9,526 nucleotides of DNA from Chitinophagales bacterium (lineage in GTDB: Bacteria > Bacteroidota > Bacteroidia > Chitinophagales > Saprospiraceae), in contig JAAFHO010000161.1 of the NCBI GenBank assembly GCA_013297575.1, positions 1-9,526 on the forward strand, in the 5' to 3' direction. The notes under the pieces are model-generated. The model was not told the origin of the DNA. It worked only from the letters and a program-made list of their open reading frames with translations, and searched no databases. Below, piece after piece: positions 1-6,945 of this stretch. Both the position numbers and the translations under genes were made by a program. Position 1 is the first letter of the stretch. The number at the start of each line of letters is the position of its first letter.

Positions 1-540
1 GCCAGTGCCTGAACTATTCAAAAGACCAGTAGGCGTACCATTGCATTTTACGGGGGTGGAGGTAGCACTTGCGGCGAGTATGGGCGGTGCTGTTATACTT
101 CCTGGAGCAGTAATAGAGCAGTTATTGGCATCAGTAATCGTAACAGCATAGGTGCCAGCGGCAAGGTTATTTGCCGAAGAGGTCGTTTGGCCACCATTAC
201 TCCATAAATAGGTATAAGGCATAGTTCCCCCTGTTATTGCAGCGGATAAGATACCGTTGGTGCCACCAAAACACGAGACATTTTGAGTGTTGAATATAGT
301 GGGTGTTAATGCGGCAGGAGTACCTATATTGAAATTGAGGAGGGTGTCGCAACCTACCCCGTCTGTAATGGTCGCTACATAATCGCCAGCAGATAGGTTG
401 TTGAAAATACCCGTCATGTTGGAGAAGGTACTGACCCGAAAAGCATAGGGGGGATTAATATTATCTGTCGTTATCGTGACAGCTCCATTTGTCCCATTAA
501 AGCAAGATACCGGAGTCGTAGCCGCACTAACACCTGGTGG
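1..540 (-). repeat. SprB-type protein repeats, two full units and a partial third
   Basis: Within the secreted protein, three tandem units start with a Cys-containing signature: VSCFNGTNG (residues 719-727), VSCFGGTNG (796-804) and VKCNGTPTG (872-880). The key Cys residues are 721, 798 and 874, giving a period of 76-77 residues. The full units also share a later motif: GDYVATITDGVGC in unit 1 and GTYAVTITDANNC in unit 2. These are the hallmarks of the SprB repeat family found in Bacteroidota surface proteins. Approximate bounds are 540-310, 309-79 and 78-1 on the minus strand; the last is cut by the window edge. The units are diverged in sequence, so this is an old protein-level repeat rather than a recent DNA tandem duplication. 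Confidence 0.85.
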
Positions 541-2664
541 TGAGCAATTGACACAGCTGCCAGTTCCAATATTTGCACCACAAAGTTGGAATGTATTGAT
601 ACCTCTAATTTGTGCATTCACTACCGAACTGGGGAGTAAACCTGTGACGGTATAAAAAGTGTCCATTTGTAGTGGAATCCATCCATTTCCAGTATTTATT
701 TCGTATCCAGAAGCACCGCTAATGGAAGGCCAAGTAAATGTAACACTACTTTTTGTGGAGTTGCCACACTCAATTGCGGGTGGTGCTAGTGCAGGATTTA
801 CCGTTAAATCAACGGAATCACTTACTGCGCAACCATAAGTATCGGTGGCCAGCAACTTATATAAAGTTGACTGGAGCGGGGTTGCATCTGTTATAGGGCA
901 AGTGGCGCAGGAGAGGCCATTGGCAGGACTCCATTGGTAGTTTACTTTATAGCTGGGCTCAAACGTAATAGACCAATCCAACAATGCGCCTACAAATCCG
1001 TTTTGGTCATCTACAATTTGTAATTTCCAGTCACCATTTACAGGGCCGCCCCACAAATCACTCCAAACACCTTCCGGCTGAAAATCGCCTGTAAACGGAG
1101 CCGCTGAGGCAGGTGCAAATGGCCCTGGAAAACTAATGAGTTTTGTCGATAAGGGCGTAAAACACGTTTGTGTATAATTATTACCATCTGCTCCATTATC
1201 AGTAGTGAGTTCTATAAACTTACCTCCTGGCGCAATTAAAAAAATATCCAAATCGTCCACCCAATTGTGGTTTACATTGATACAAACGGAACGAATCATC
1301 CCCGAATCTAATAAAAGAGGCGTTACTCCATTGACCGAAATGGTAGAAATGACGGGCGTATTGATGGGGGCTATGGATAAATCCGTTGTGTTTGTAAATA
1401 CAAATGGCGGAGGAACAGGTATAGATAAAGTGCCGTCCAAGTTAAGTGGCTGACCACCAGAGCAAATGCTGGTATCAGGACGGAGCATCGGAGGCATTAG
1501 GCTGTTTTCGCGAATATTTAGGTATATCGTATCGCGGTTGCACGGGTCTTTTTTATAGTCAATAGCAATAAACTCAACACCTTCTGGTAACAAATCTTCC
1601 AATGCAATAATATCAAAGGAAATCTTTTTATTACCAGCAGGTATAAACTGGTTAAGTGGAATGGGCTGATAATCAACGCCATTGGTGGCACTGCCCCATA
1701 TATTATAGTCTAAAGGGTAATTTTGGGTAGCGGTATTAGGCAATTCAAAAGTAACTGTCCCTTTGGCACACCCTTCGCTTACGCTTCCATCCAGACTTAC
1801 TGTACTCACCTCCGTCCGAATAGAACCCGTTCCAAAGCTCTTGGCCTCTAAAAATACGCCGGAATCATAAGCACTATCACTAGCATCAGCAATGGCCAGT
1901 TTGATCGTATATTCTTGGCAAGGTGTTACAATGGCCTGTGCAATAAAAACATCCGTATACCCGTCATAAGTAGGTTGTAAACTTGTGGTGTTATTGCCAT
2001 TGTAATACTGCGCATTTTTGGCTGGACAAGGGAAATACGCAGGGTTGCTCGGATGTATATTATTGATGGTAACCGGCAAATTAGTATTGGGTATTTTGGC
2101 TATGTTTGTAGGTGTTGGGAAACCTGGCCCCTGAATAAAGAAGCCAAAAACATCGTTGTAGGGGCTACATGCAAATTCAGGATATTCCTCGGATGCAAAG
2201 CAATATCGAAATCGCAATGTATCCGAAGTTGGAATAAATGTAATGGTAAATACCGCTACGTCATTTAATCCAACCGTGATCAAGGGGGCAAGATCTGGCT
2301 CTGTTGAGCCACCAGAATTAGAGAAATTCGCAAAATCTGCGCCATCACTATTGCAACCATAATTGGTGCCTTGTGTGGCCGCTCTACCCGTAGTCATTAT
2401 AATACCACGGTCAATACCAACAGAGTTTTGCCCTCCGGTGAAATACCCAACAGCAACATTATCGCCATTGTAGGTAATATTAGATACTTCAACACCCTGA
2501 CCAAGAAATACATTTTCAATCAGATTTTGCGGAGTAAACGCGGGTGTATTAGCAGCGGTAGCCTGCAAACTTTGGCCGAAACCTTGGTTTTGGGAAATAC
2601 AAATAAGTAATACTACGCCCAACAAGCGTCCCAAAGCTGTGGTAGTAATCAGTTTATAATTCAT
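1..2664 (-). CDS. Large secreted surface protein with choice-of-anchor L, P-domain and SprB repeats (3' end off window)
   Basis: The reading frame runs open from ATG at 2664 to the window edge (888 codons, no stop), so the C-terminus is missing. Visible order: signal peptide (residues 1 to about 31; hydrophobic core GVVLLICI, likely cut near GFGQ); choice-of-anchor L-type domain, about 43-277 (FASEEYPEF, NDVFGFFIQGPG); Calx-beta-like segment, about 290-382 (GSATNGVDYQPIP); P/Homo B (proprotein convertase P) domain, about 420-567 (DDLDIFLIAPGG, NGDWKLQIVDD); a PKD-like stretch, about 570-620 (YQWSPANGLSCATC); an FN3-like stretch, about 623-690 (SGASGYEINTG); then SprB repeats from about 709 to the edge. 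In Bacteroidota this architecture is typical of T9SS-exported surface or gliding-associated proteins, so an extracellular adhesive role and a C-terminal sorting domain beyond the edge are inferred. No protease domain is visible beside the P-domain. No clear Shine-Dalgarno precedes the ATG; the signal peptide directly after it supports this start. It is divergent from sppA. Confidence 0.9.
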   Translation of the reverse strand, partial: MNYKLITTTALGRLLGVVLLICISQNQGFGQSLQATAANTPAFTPQNLIENVFLGQGVEVSNITYNGDNVAVGYFTGGQNSVGIDRGIIMTTGRAATQGTNYGCNSDGADFANFSNSGGSTEPDLAPLITVGLNDVAVFTITFIPTSDTLRFRYCFASEEYPEFACSPYNDVFGFFIQGPGFPTPTNIAKIPNTNLPVTINNIHPSNPAYFPCPAKNAQYYNGNNTTSLQPTYDGYTDVFIAQAIVTPCQEYTIKLAIADASDSAYDSGVFLEAKSFGTGSIRTEVSTVSLDGSVSEGCAKGTVTFELPNTATQNYPLDYNIWGSATNGVDYQPIPLNQFIPAGNKKISFDIIALEDLLPEGVEFIAIDYKKDPCNRDTIYLNIRENSLMPPMLRPDTSICSGGQPLNLDGTLSIPVPPPFVFTNTTDLSIAPINTPVISTISVNGVTPLLLDSGMIRSVCINVNHNWVDDLDIFLIAPGGKFIELTTDNGADGNNYTQTCFTPLSTKLISFPGPFAPASAAPFTGDFQPEGVWSDLWGGPVNGDWKLQIVDDQNGFVGALLDWSITFEPSYKVNYQWSPANGLSCATCPITDATPLQSTLYKLLATDTYGCAVSDSVDLTVNPALAPPAIECGNSTKSSVTFTWPSISGASGYEINTGNGWIPLQMDTFYTVTGLLPSSVVNAQIRGINTFQLCGANIGTGSCVNCSPPGVSAATTPVSCFNGTNGAVTITTDNINPPYAFRVSTFSNMTGIFNNLSAGDYVATITDGVGCDTLLNFNIGTPAALTPTIFNTQNVSCFGGTNGILSAAITGGTMPYTYLWSNGGQTTSSANNLAAGTYAVTITDANNCSITAPGSITAPPILAASATSTPVKCNGTPTGLLNSSGTG

Positions 2665-2880
2665 AAAAATGGAGATGGTGTAATTTTTATCAAAGGTTCT
2701 TTTAAATAGTTTACGCTAATAAACACCAAACACGAGATAGCAGGGAAAATTGATTTGTCGTCGGATTAAAAATTATGGCATAAAAGTAAGTTGATTTATG
2801 TTATTTCTCCCACTATTTGCGTGAATTTTTTCTAAAGAGGCGAAAACACCCCCAAACGATGCTTTTTTGCATTTATTTTT

Positions 2881-2888
2881 TATTTTTG
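2881..2888 (+). promoter_or_regulatory. Candidate Bacteroidota -7 promoter element for sppA operon
   Basis: TATTTTTG matches the Bacteroidota primary-sigma -7 consensus TAnnTTTG exactly and points toward sppA. It would place transcription start near 2895, leaving a leader of about 160 nt that includes the 2925-2942 hairpin. The call is weak: the nearest upstream TTG (2867-2869) is only 11 nt away, too close for the usual -33 element, and T-rich sequence produces this motif by chance. Confidence 0.3.
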
Positions 2889-2924
2889 TGAAAGTGTTCG
2901 TAATCGGACTAATCATAAGGGTTT

Positions 2925-2942
2925 GTCCCGCAATTCGCGGAC
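2925..2942 (+). other. Small GC-rich hairpin in the sppA leader
   Basis: GTCCCGC and GCGGAC flank a 5-nt loop AATTC. Six base pairs form (four outer, two inner) with one bulged C at 2929. It stands out as GC-rich inside an A/T-rich intergenic region. No run of T follows in either direction, so it is not a standard intrinsic terminator. It could be a leader RNA structure or an operator half-site pair, or chance. Confidence 0.25.
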
Positions 2943-3057
2943 TTTATCTAAATATCGAAACGATTTGCTTTTAGTTGGTGTTCATTTGCTGTTGGTAACG
3001 TATCAATCTAAAGATTACCATCCATAAAAATCGAATCATCTCGAACTATTTATAATT

Positions 3058-4848
3058 ATGCCACAGTTTCTTAAATATCTTTTTGCTTCCTGCTTGGGCA
3101 CTGCTCTCGCACTTGGACTATTGTTTTTCTTAGGTTTCAGCACTATTGCAGGTATGATCAGTTCGGCCTCCGAGGATAAAGCCGTGTCCGTAACAGAAAA
3201 CTCCGTACTCGATCTTCGCTTTAACGCAATGATCCCCGAAAAAACAAACAATACCGAAATGGATCCTTTCGATTTGGAGCAATCTAATGTCGTTGGGGCT
3301 ACCGATATGGTCAAAATGATCCATTTAGCAAAGGAAGACGGCAATATCAAAGGCATTTACCTCCACCCCGAAATGGTGGCTACTGGTAAAGCAAGTGCCG
3401 CTAATATCCGCGCTGCACTCGAAGATTTTAAAACTTCGGGTAAATTTATCGTTGCTTATGGCGATTTTTATACCCAATCTGCATATTATATCGCATCTGT
3501 CGCCGATAGTGTTTACCTCAATCCTGTAGGTGCCGTGGAATTTAAAGGCTATGCTGCCACCATTACTTTCTTTAAGGAAATGTTGGACAAATTGGATATC
3601 CAACTCCGTATTTTCTATGCAGGACAGTTCAAAAGCGCTACCGAACCCTACCGCTTAGACAAAATGAGCGATCAAAACCGGATGCAAACACGGGTATATC
3701 TCAACGCGTTGTACGATATTTTTATCAATGACATCGCTCGCTCCCGCCACGTTGCACCAGAAGAGTTGCGTGCAATTGCCGATCGCTACGAAGGCTATAG
3801 CGCAGAATTGGCTTTGAAAAATAAACTCATTGATCGCATCGCACACGAAGATGTTGCCCTCAATGCTATGAAAACGCGTATCGGATTGGGCGAAAAAGAC
3901 AAACTGAATAAAATTTCTTTGTCCGACTACTATGTAGCCAAAGGCAAAGGCATCGATATTTCTACGGCTAAAGACAAAATTGCCATCGTATATGCAGAAG
4001 GTACCATCACCGATGGCAAAAGTAGCGAACCTAATACCATTACTGATGGCAACTACGTGAAAATTCTTCGCAAAATCCGCAACGACGACCGAATCAAAGC
4101 AGTGGTTTTGCGCATCAATTCTCCAGGTGGATCGGTATTGGCTAGCGAAAATATTTTCCGCGAAGTGATGCTTTGCAAACAAGCCGGAAAAGCCATTGTC
4201 GTCAGTATGTCCAATGTAGCCGCCTCTGGTGGGTATTATATTGGCTGTCAGGCGGATAGTATTTTTGCCGAACCGGGCACCATTACAGGATCGATTGGCG
4301 TATTTGGGATGATACCTATTTTGCAAAAAACGATGAAAAAGAACCTCGGTATCACGGTAGATACGGTTAAAACAGGTAAGTTTTCCGCATTTGGTACGCC
4401 GCTCCTCGATTTTTCCGACGAGGAAAGCAAAATTGTCCAATCGCGCATCGAAGCCACTTATGAGGATTTCTTGCAAAAAGTGTCTGTTGGCCGCCACAAA
4501 ACACGCGACCAAATCCACGAAGTTGCACAAGGACGTGTTTGGCCAGGACAAAAAGCAAAAGAAGTGGGTTTAGTGGACGAAATTGGTGGCCTAGATCGCG
4601 CGATTGCTGCGGCGGCTAAATTGGCCAATTTAGAAAAATATAAAACCAAAGAATACCCCGAAACAAAAACGGGTATTGAGCAGTTTATTGAAAAATATAC
4701 GAATAAAACAAACCGCGAAGATGCTGTAAGTAATGCAGTTGTAAAGGCTGAATTGGGCGATTTATACCCCGTTTATCGTTCTTTCCGCGAAATGCAGCAA
4801 GCACGTGGCATCCAAGCGCGTATGCCTTATGAATTGACGATCTTTTAA
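3058..4848 (+). CDS. sppA: Signal peptide peptidase SppA, 67K type (protease IV, peptidase family S49)
   Basis: A 596-residue membrane-anchored serine protease that in known homologues degrades signal peptides left in the membrane after secretion; E. coli SppA is of similar size (618). One N-terminal transmembrane anchor is visible (about residues 6-31, LALGLLFFLGF). Two tandem S49 domains follow, about 120-275 and 370-525. The Ser/Lys dyad is intact and split between the halves as in E. coli: the general-base Lys192 in AGQFKSATEP (codon 3631-3633) and the nucleophile Ser390 in SNVAASGGYYIG (codon 4225-4227). The family motif RINSPGGSVLASE sits at 352-364, and a typical C-terminal domain motif, GRVWPGQKAKEVGLVDEIGG, lies at 492-511. 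The ATG at 3058 is chosen because the anchor follows directly; the leader is A/T-rich without a Shine-Dalgarno. It is first in a probable three-gene operon, 14 bp before the VWA gene. Nothing is truncated or unusual. Confidence 0.97.
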   Translation: MPQFLKYLFASCLGTALALGLLFFLGFSTIAGMISSASEDKAVSVTENSVLDLRFNAMIPEKTNNTEMDPFDLEQSNVVGATDMVKMIHLAKEDGNIKGIYLHPEMVATGKASAANIRAALEDFKTSGKFIVAYGDFYTQSAYYIASVADSVYLNPVGAVEFKGYAATITFFKEMLDKLDIQLRIFYAGQFKSATEPYRLDKMSDQNRMQTRVYLNALYDIFINDIARSRHVAPEELRAIADRYEGYSAELALKNKLIDRIAHEDVALNAMKTRIGLGEKDKLNKISLSDYYVAKGKGIDISTAKDKIAIVYAEGTITDGKSSEPNTITDGNYVKILRKIRNDDRIKAVVLRINSPGGSVLASENIFREVMLCKQAGKAIVVSMSNVAASGGYYIGCQADSIFAEPGTITGSIGVFGMIPILQKTMKKNLGITVDTVKTGKFSAFGTPLLDFSDEESKIVQSRIEATYEDFLQKVSVGRHKTRDQIHEVAQGRVWPGQKAKEVGLVDEIGGLDRAIAAAAKLANLEKYKTKEYPETKTGIEQFIEKYTNKTNREDAVSNAVVKAELGDLYPVYRSFREMQQARGIQARMPYELTIF

Positions 4849-4862
4849 GTTTTTCCGATATA

Positions 4863-6026
4863 ATGGATACCTTATCGCGCTGGCGCATGATATTAGGAGG
4901 GGGAGATTCCGATGGCACCGGAGTCTCCCTTTCTACGCAAGAGGGGCTCGTGGACGAAGCCTTAGAGGCATTGTATGAATATGAACGCCGCCGCAAATTC
5001 AAATACGAGGGTGCTGCGGGTGGCTCCGAGCGTTCCAATCCTGCTATTGCGCGTTGGCTGGGCGATATTCGCCGCTATTTTCCACAATCGGTAGTAGAAG
5101 TGATGCAAAAAGATGCCATGCGCAACCCTTCGCTCCGCCAAAAAATGCTCTTGGATCCTACTATCCTCGAATCCGCCACACCTGATGTGCATTTGGTAGC
5201 AACCTTACTGGAACTCAAACACCTAATGCCCGAGGAAACCCGCGAAACTGGCCGAAAAGTAGTGCAAAAAGTGGTGGACGACCTGATGGAAAAGATTCAG
5301 CACCGTTTTATTCAGGCGATCACGGGGGCATTGTATCGCCAAACACGCAGGCGCAACCCCAAACTGAACGAGATGGACTGGCATGCTACCATCCGTAAAA
5401 ACCTGAAGCATTACCAACCCGATTACAAAACCATAATTCCCGAAATTAAGATTGGTTATGGCCGCAAAAACCGCCGCGCCGTAAAAGATATAATTTTGTG
5501 CCTCGACCAAAGCGGTTCAATGGGTACTTCTGTCGTGTATTCGGGTATCTTTGGGGCAGTGCTCGCCTCGCTTCCGGGCGTACGTACGCGCATGATCGCT
5601 TTTGATACCCAAATTGCCGACCTCACCGAACATCTCCACGATCCTGTTGATCTGCTATTTGGTGTACAACTCGGCGGTGGTACCGATATTAATAACGCAC
5701 TGGCCTATTGCCAATCTTTGATCGCTAAACCTACAGATACCATCGTTGTTTTATTATCGGATTTGATAGAAGGTGGCGACGCTGGTGGTATGCGCGATCG
5801 GTGTGTTCAAATGACAGACGCAGGCGTGCAAGTCATTGTTTTACTGGCACTTAGCGACGATGGCGCATCGGCTTATGACCGTAGTAATGCTTCTTTTTTG
5901 GCAGAAATGGATATTCCAGTTTTTGCCTGCACCCCCGATATATTTCCCGAATTGATGGCTGCGGCTATTGACCAACGCGATTTAAAACAATGGGCAGGTG
6001 AACAAAATATTGTATTAAAAACATGA
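4863..6026 (+). CDS. VWA domain protein of the type associated with MoxR/DUF5682/SWIM gene clusters
   Basis: A 387-residue soluble protein with no signal peptide. Residues about 1-200 are a charged, mostly helical region containing family-like motifs (RWRMILGG at 6-13, RWLGDIRRYFPQSVVEVMQKD at 64-84, TPDVHLVATLL at 106-116). Residues about 207-370 are a von Willebrand A domain. Its metal-ion-dependent adhesion site is complete: Asp215-x-Ser217-x-Ser219 (DQSGS), Thr274 in GGGTD, and Asp300 in LLSD, so Mg2+-dependent partner binding is expected. From memory, this full-length pattern matches VWA proteins encoded beside a MoxR AAA+ ATPase, DUF5682 and SWIM zinc-finger genes, where VWA and MoxR proteins are thought to act together as chaperone-like remodelling modules. 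No such partner is in the window. The start is supported by the family motif beginning at residue 6. It lies 14 bp after sppA, and its TGA overlaps the next ATG by 4 bp, suggesting translational coupling. Molecular target unknown. Confidence 0.92.
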   Translation: MDTLSRWRMILGGGDSDGTGVSLSTQEGLVDEALEALYEYERRRKFKYEGAAGGSERSNPAIARWLGDIRRYFPQSVVEVMQKDAMRNPSLRQKMLLDPTILESATPDVHLVATLLELKHLMPEETRETGRKVVQKVVDDLMEKIQHRFIQAITGALYRQTRRRNPKLNEMDWHATIRKNLKHYQPDYKTIIPEIKIGYGRKNRRAVKDIILCLDQSGSMGTSVVYSGIFGAVLASLPGVRTRMIAFDTQIADLTEHLHDPVDLLFGVQLGGGTDINNALAYCQSLIAKPTDTIVVLLSDLIEGGDAGGMRDRCVQMTDAGVQVIVLLALSDDGASAYDRSNASFLAEMDIPVFACTPDIFPELMAAAIDQRDLKQWAGEQNIVLKT

Positions 6027-6934
6027 AATCATTGGTATTGGGTACGGCACAATGGGGCTGGTCGGTGGATCGCTCTGGGGCATTTTTATTATTGGACAAT
6101 TGGCTTAAAGCGGGTTATTCCGAAATTGATATTGCCACCAATTATCCGATTAATAAACGCCCCGAGGATTTTAAAGCAGCCGAAAAAATCCTCGCCGAAT
6201 ATGTACAAGCACATGGGCTTACGCACCAATTGAAGATCACGATGAAAGTGGGCAGTATGAGCAATATGGGTACGCCCGATGTCAACCTGTCTCCGTCTTT
6301 TATCCTCATTATGGCGCATGAGTACCGCCGTGTTTTGGGTAAAAACCTCACTGGAATTATGCTCCATTGGGACAATCGCTCGGAAGCAGCCGAAATCGAG
6401 TTAAGTCTGGCCGCCCTCAACACCTTATCCCAAGAAGGTTTCCGCCCCGGACTTTCGGGTATTAAACACCCCGAAATCTATACAAAAATCAACGAGACGC
6501 TGGATTTGTCTTTTGATATTGAACTAAAACACAACCCTTTTGTAAGCGATTATGATCGCTACAAATTGCATTTCAGAGCGGATAAACATCGTTTTTTAGC
6601 CTACGGCCTCAATGCTGGAGGTCTTAAATTTGCAGGTCAAAAAGGACAAGATGCCCAAACTTTTGAGTTACGGGGTGGCCAAATCGCGCATTTTGAAGCA
6701 AAACTTGCAAAAATAGAGTCTATGCTACCCGATTGGAATTTGGCTTTTGTTCGTCCGCCCATTGTTACCCTGAATCATCTAGGTATGGTGTACGCTTTTT
6801 GTTCGTCTCCTATCGGCGGGGCGGTGATTGGGCCTCGCACGCCTGCGCAAATGCAGGAAGCCATTACGTGGCACCGCAATACGGATATGTTTGATTATTC
6901 GGATGTGGTAAAATGGGTCTTGAAAACGTCCTGA
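6023..6934 (+). CDS. Aldo/keto reductase family protein
   Basis: A 303-residue cytoplasmic protein with the aldo/keto reductase (AKR) TIM-barrel pattern. It begins with LGTAQWGW (6-13), a common AKR first strand. The catalytic tetrad appears intact: Asp36 and Tyr41 in DIATNY, Lys75 in TMKVG, His115 in IMLHWDN. A later strand reads ELKHNPF (167-173), equivalent to the usual xxxYNPF. The C-terminal VIGPRTPAQMQEA (268-280) matches the NAD(P)H phosphate-binding region seen as GxRxxxQ in the family. The expected chemistry is NAD(P)H-dependent carbonyl reduction; the substrate cannot be read from sequence. The start overlaps the VWA stop (ATGA, 6023-6026), pointing to coupled translation and shared transcription from upstream of sppA. 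The stop lies 11 bp from that of the convergent GH2 gene, with no recognisable terminator between them. A role linked to the VWA protein is inferred from position only. Confidence 0.9.
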   Translation: MKSLVLGTAQWGWSVDRSGAFLLLDNWLKAGYSEIDIATNYPINKRPEDFKAAEKILAEYVQAHGLTHQLKITMKVGSMSNMGTPDVNLSPSFILIMAHEYRRVLGKNLTGIMLHWDNRSEAAEIELSLAALNTLSQEGFRPGLSGIKHPEIYTKINETLDLSFDIELKHNPFVSDYDRYKLHFRADKHRFLAYGLNAGGLKFAGQKGQDAQTFELRGGQIAHFEAKLAKIESMLPDWNLAFVRPPIVTLNHLGMVYAFCSSPIGGAVIGPRTPAQMQEAITWHRNTDMFDYSDVVKWVLKTS

Positions 6935-6945
6935 TACCTCCCCCC

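Larger units (their letters stand above)
2665..3057. other. Intergenic region between divergent genes
   Basis: This 393-bp stretch separates the start of the minus-strand secreted-protein gene from the start of sppA and must hold the promoters for both. I find no credible coding frame or tRNA. It is A/T-rich, with a T-dominated tract at about 2863-2887. Within it ATGC-T6-GCAT (2859-2872) is a weak 4-bp inverted repeat followed by a T-rich run, too short to call a terminator. A stronger GC-rich hairpin lies at 2925-2942, and a perfect Bacteroidota -7 box at 2881-2888 faces sppA. No strict TAnnTTTG match was found on the minus strand for the secreted-protein gene. Confidence 0.7.
3058..6934 (+). 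other. Probable three-gene operon: sppA, VWA protein, aldo/keto reductase
   Basis: Three same-strand genes are separated by 14 bp and then overlap by 4 bp, with no hairpin or T-run between them, so one transcript is likely. The only gap large enough for a promoter lies upstream of sppA. The functional logic joining an envelope protease, a VWA protein and a reductase is not evident; co-transcription is inferred from spacing alone. Confidence 0.75.

Noticed and set aside
1..540. Repeats at the left edge as a CRISPR-like or DNA tandem array
   Set aside because: The periodicity is seen at the protein level (76-77 residues) with diverged nucleotides and no short identical repeats; it is explained by SprB domains.
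1205..2610. Short plus-strand open frames (82, 71 and 79 codons) in the left region
   Set aside because: They are antisense to the secreted-protein gene, whose frame is continuous and domain-rich over the whole stretch; none has a recognisable motif.
2859..2888. ATGC-T6-GCAT inverted repeat with T-rich sequence as an intrinsic terminator
   Set aside because: The stem is only 4 bp, and it lies between two divergent gene starts where no transcript needs to end.
3655..4551. Open frame of 298 codons on the minus strand opposite sppA
   Set aside because: It is antisense to the catalytic core of SppA, which has intact motifs. The translation shows no family signature and is rich in Phe, Asn and Cys, typical of a shadow frame.
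3058..6934. The operon as an antiphage or conflict system centred on the VWA protein
   Set aside because: No MoxR ATPase, nuclease, toxin or other effector is in the window, and sppA plus a reductase are not known defence parts. The idea rests only on the family association of the VWA protein.
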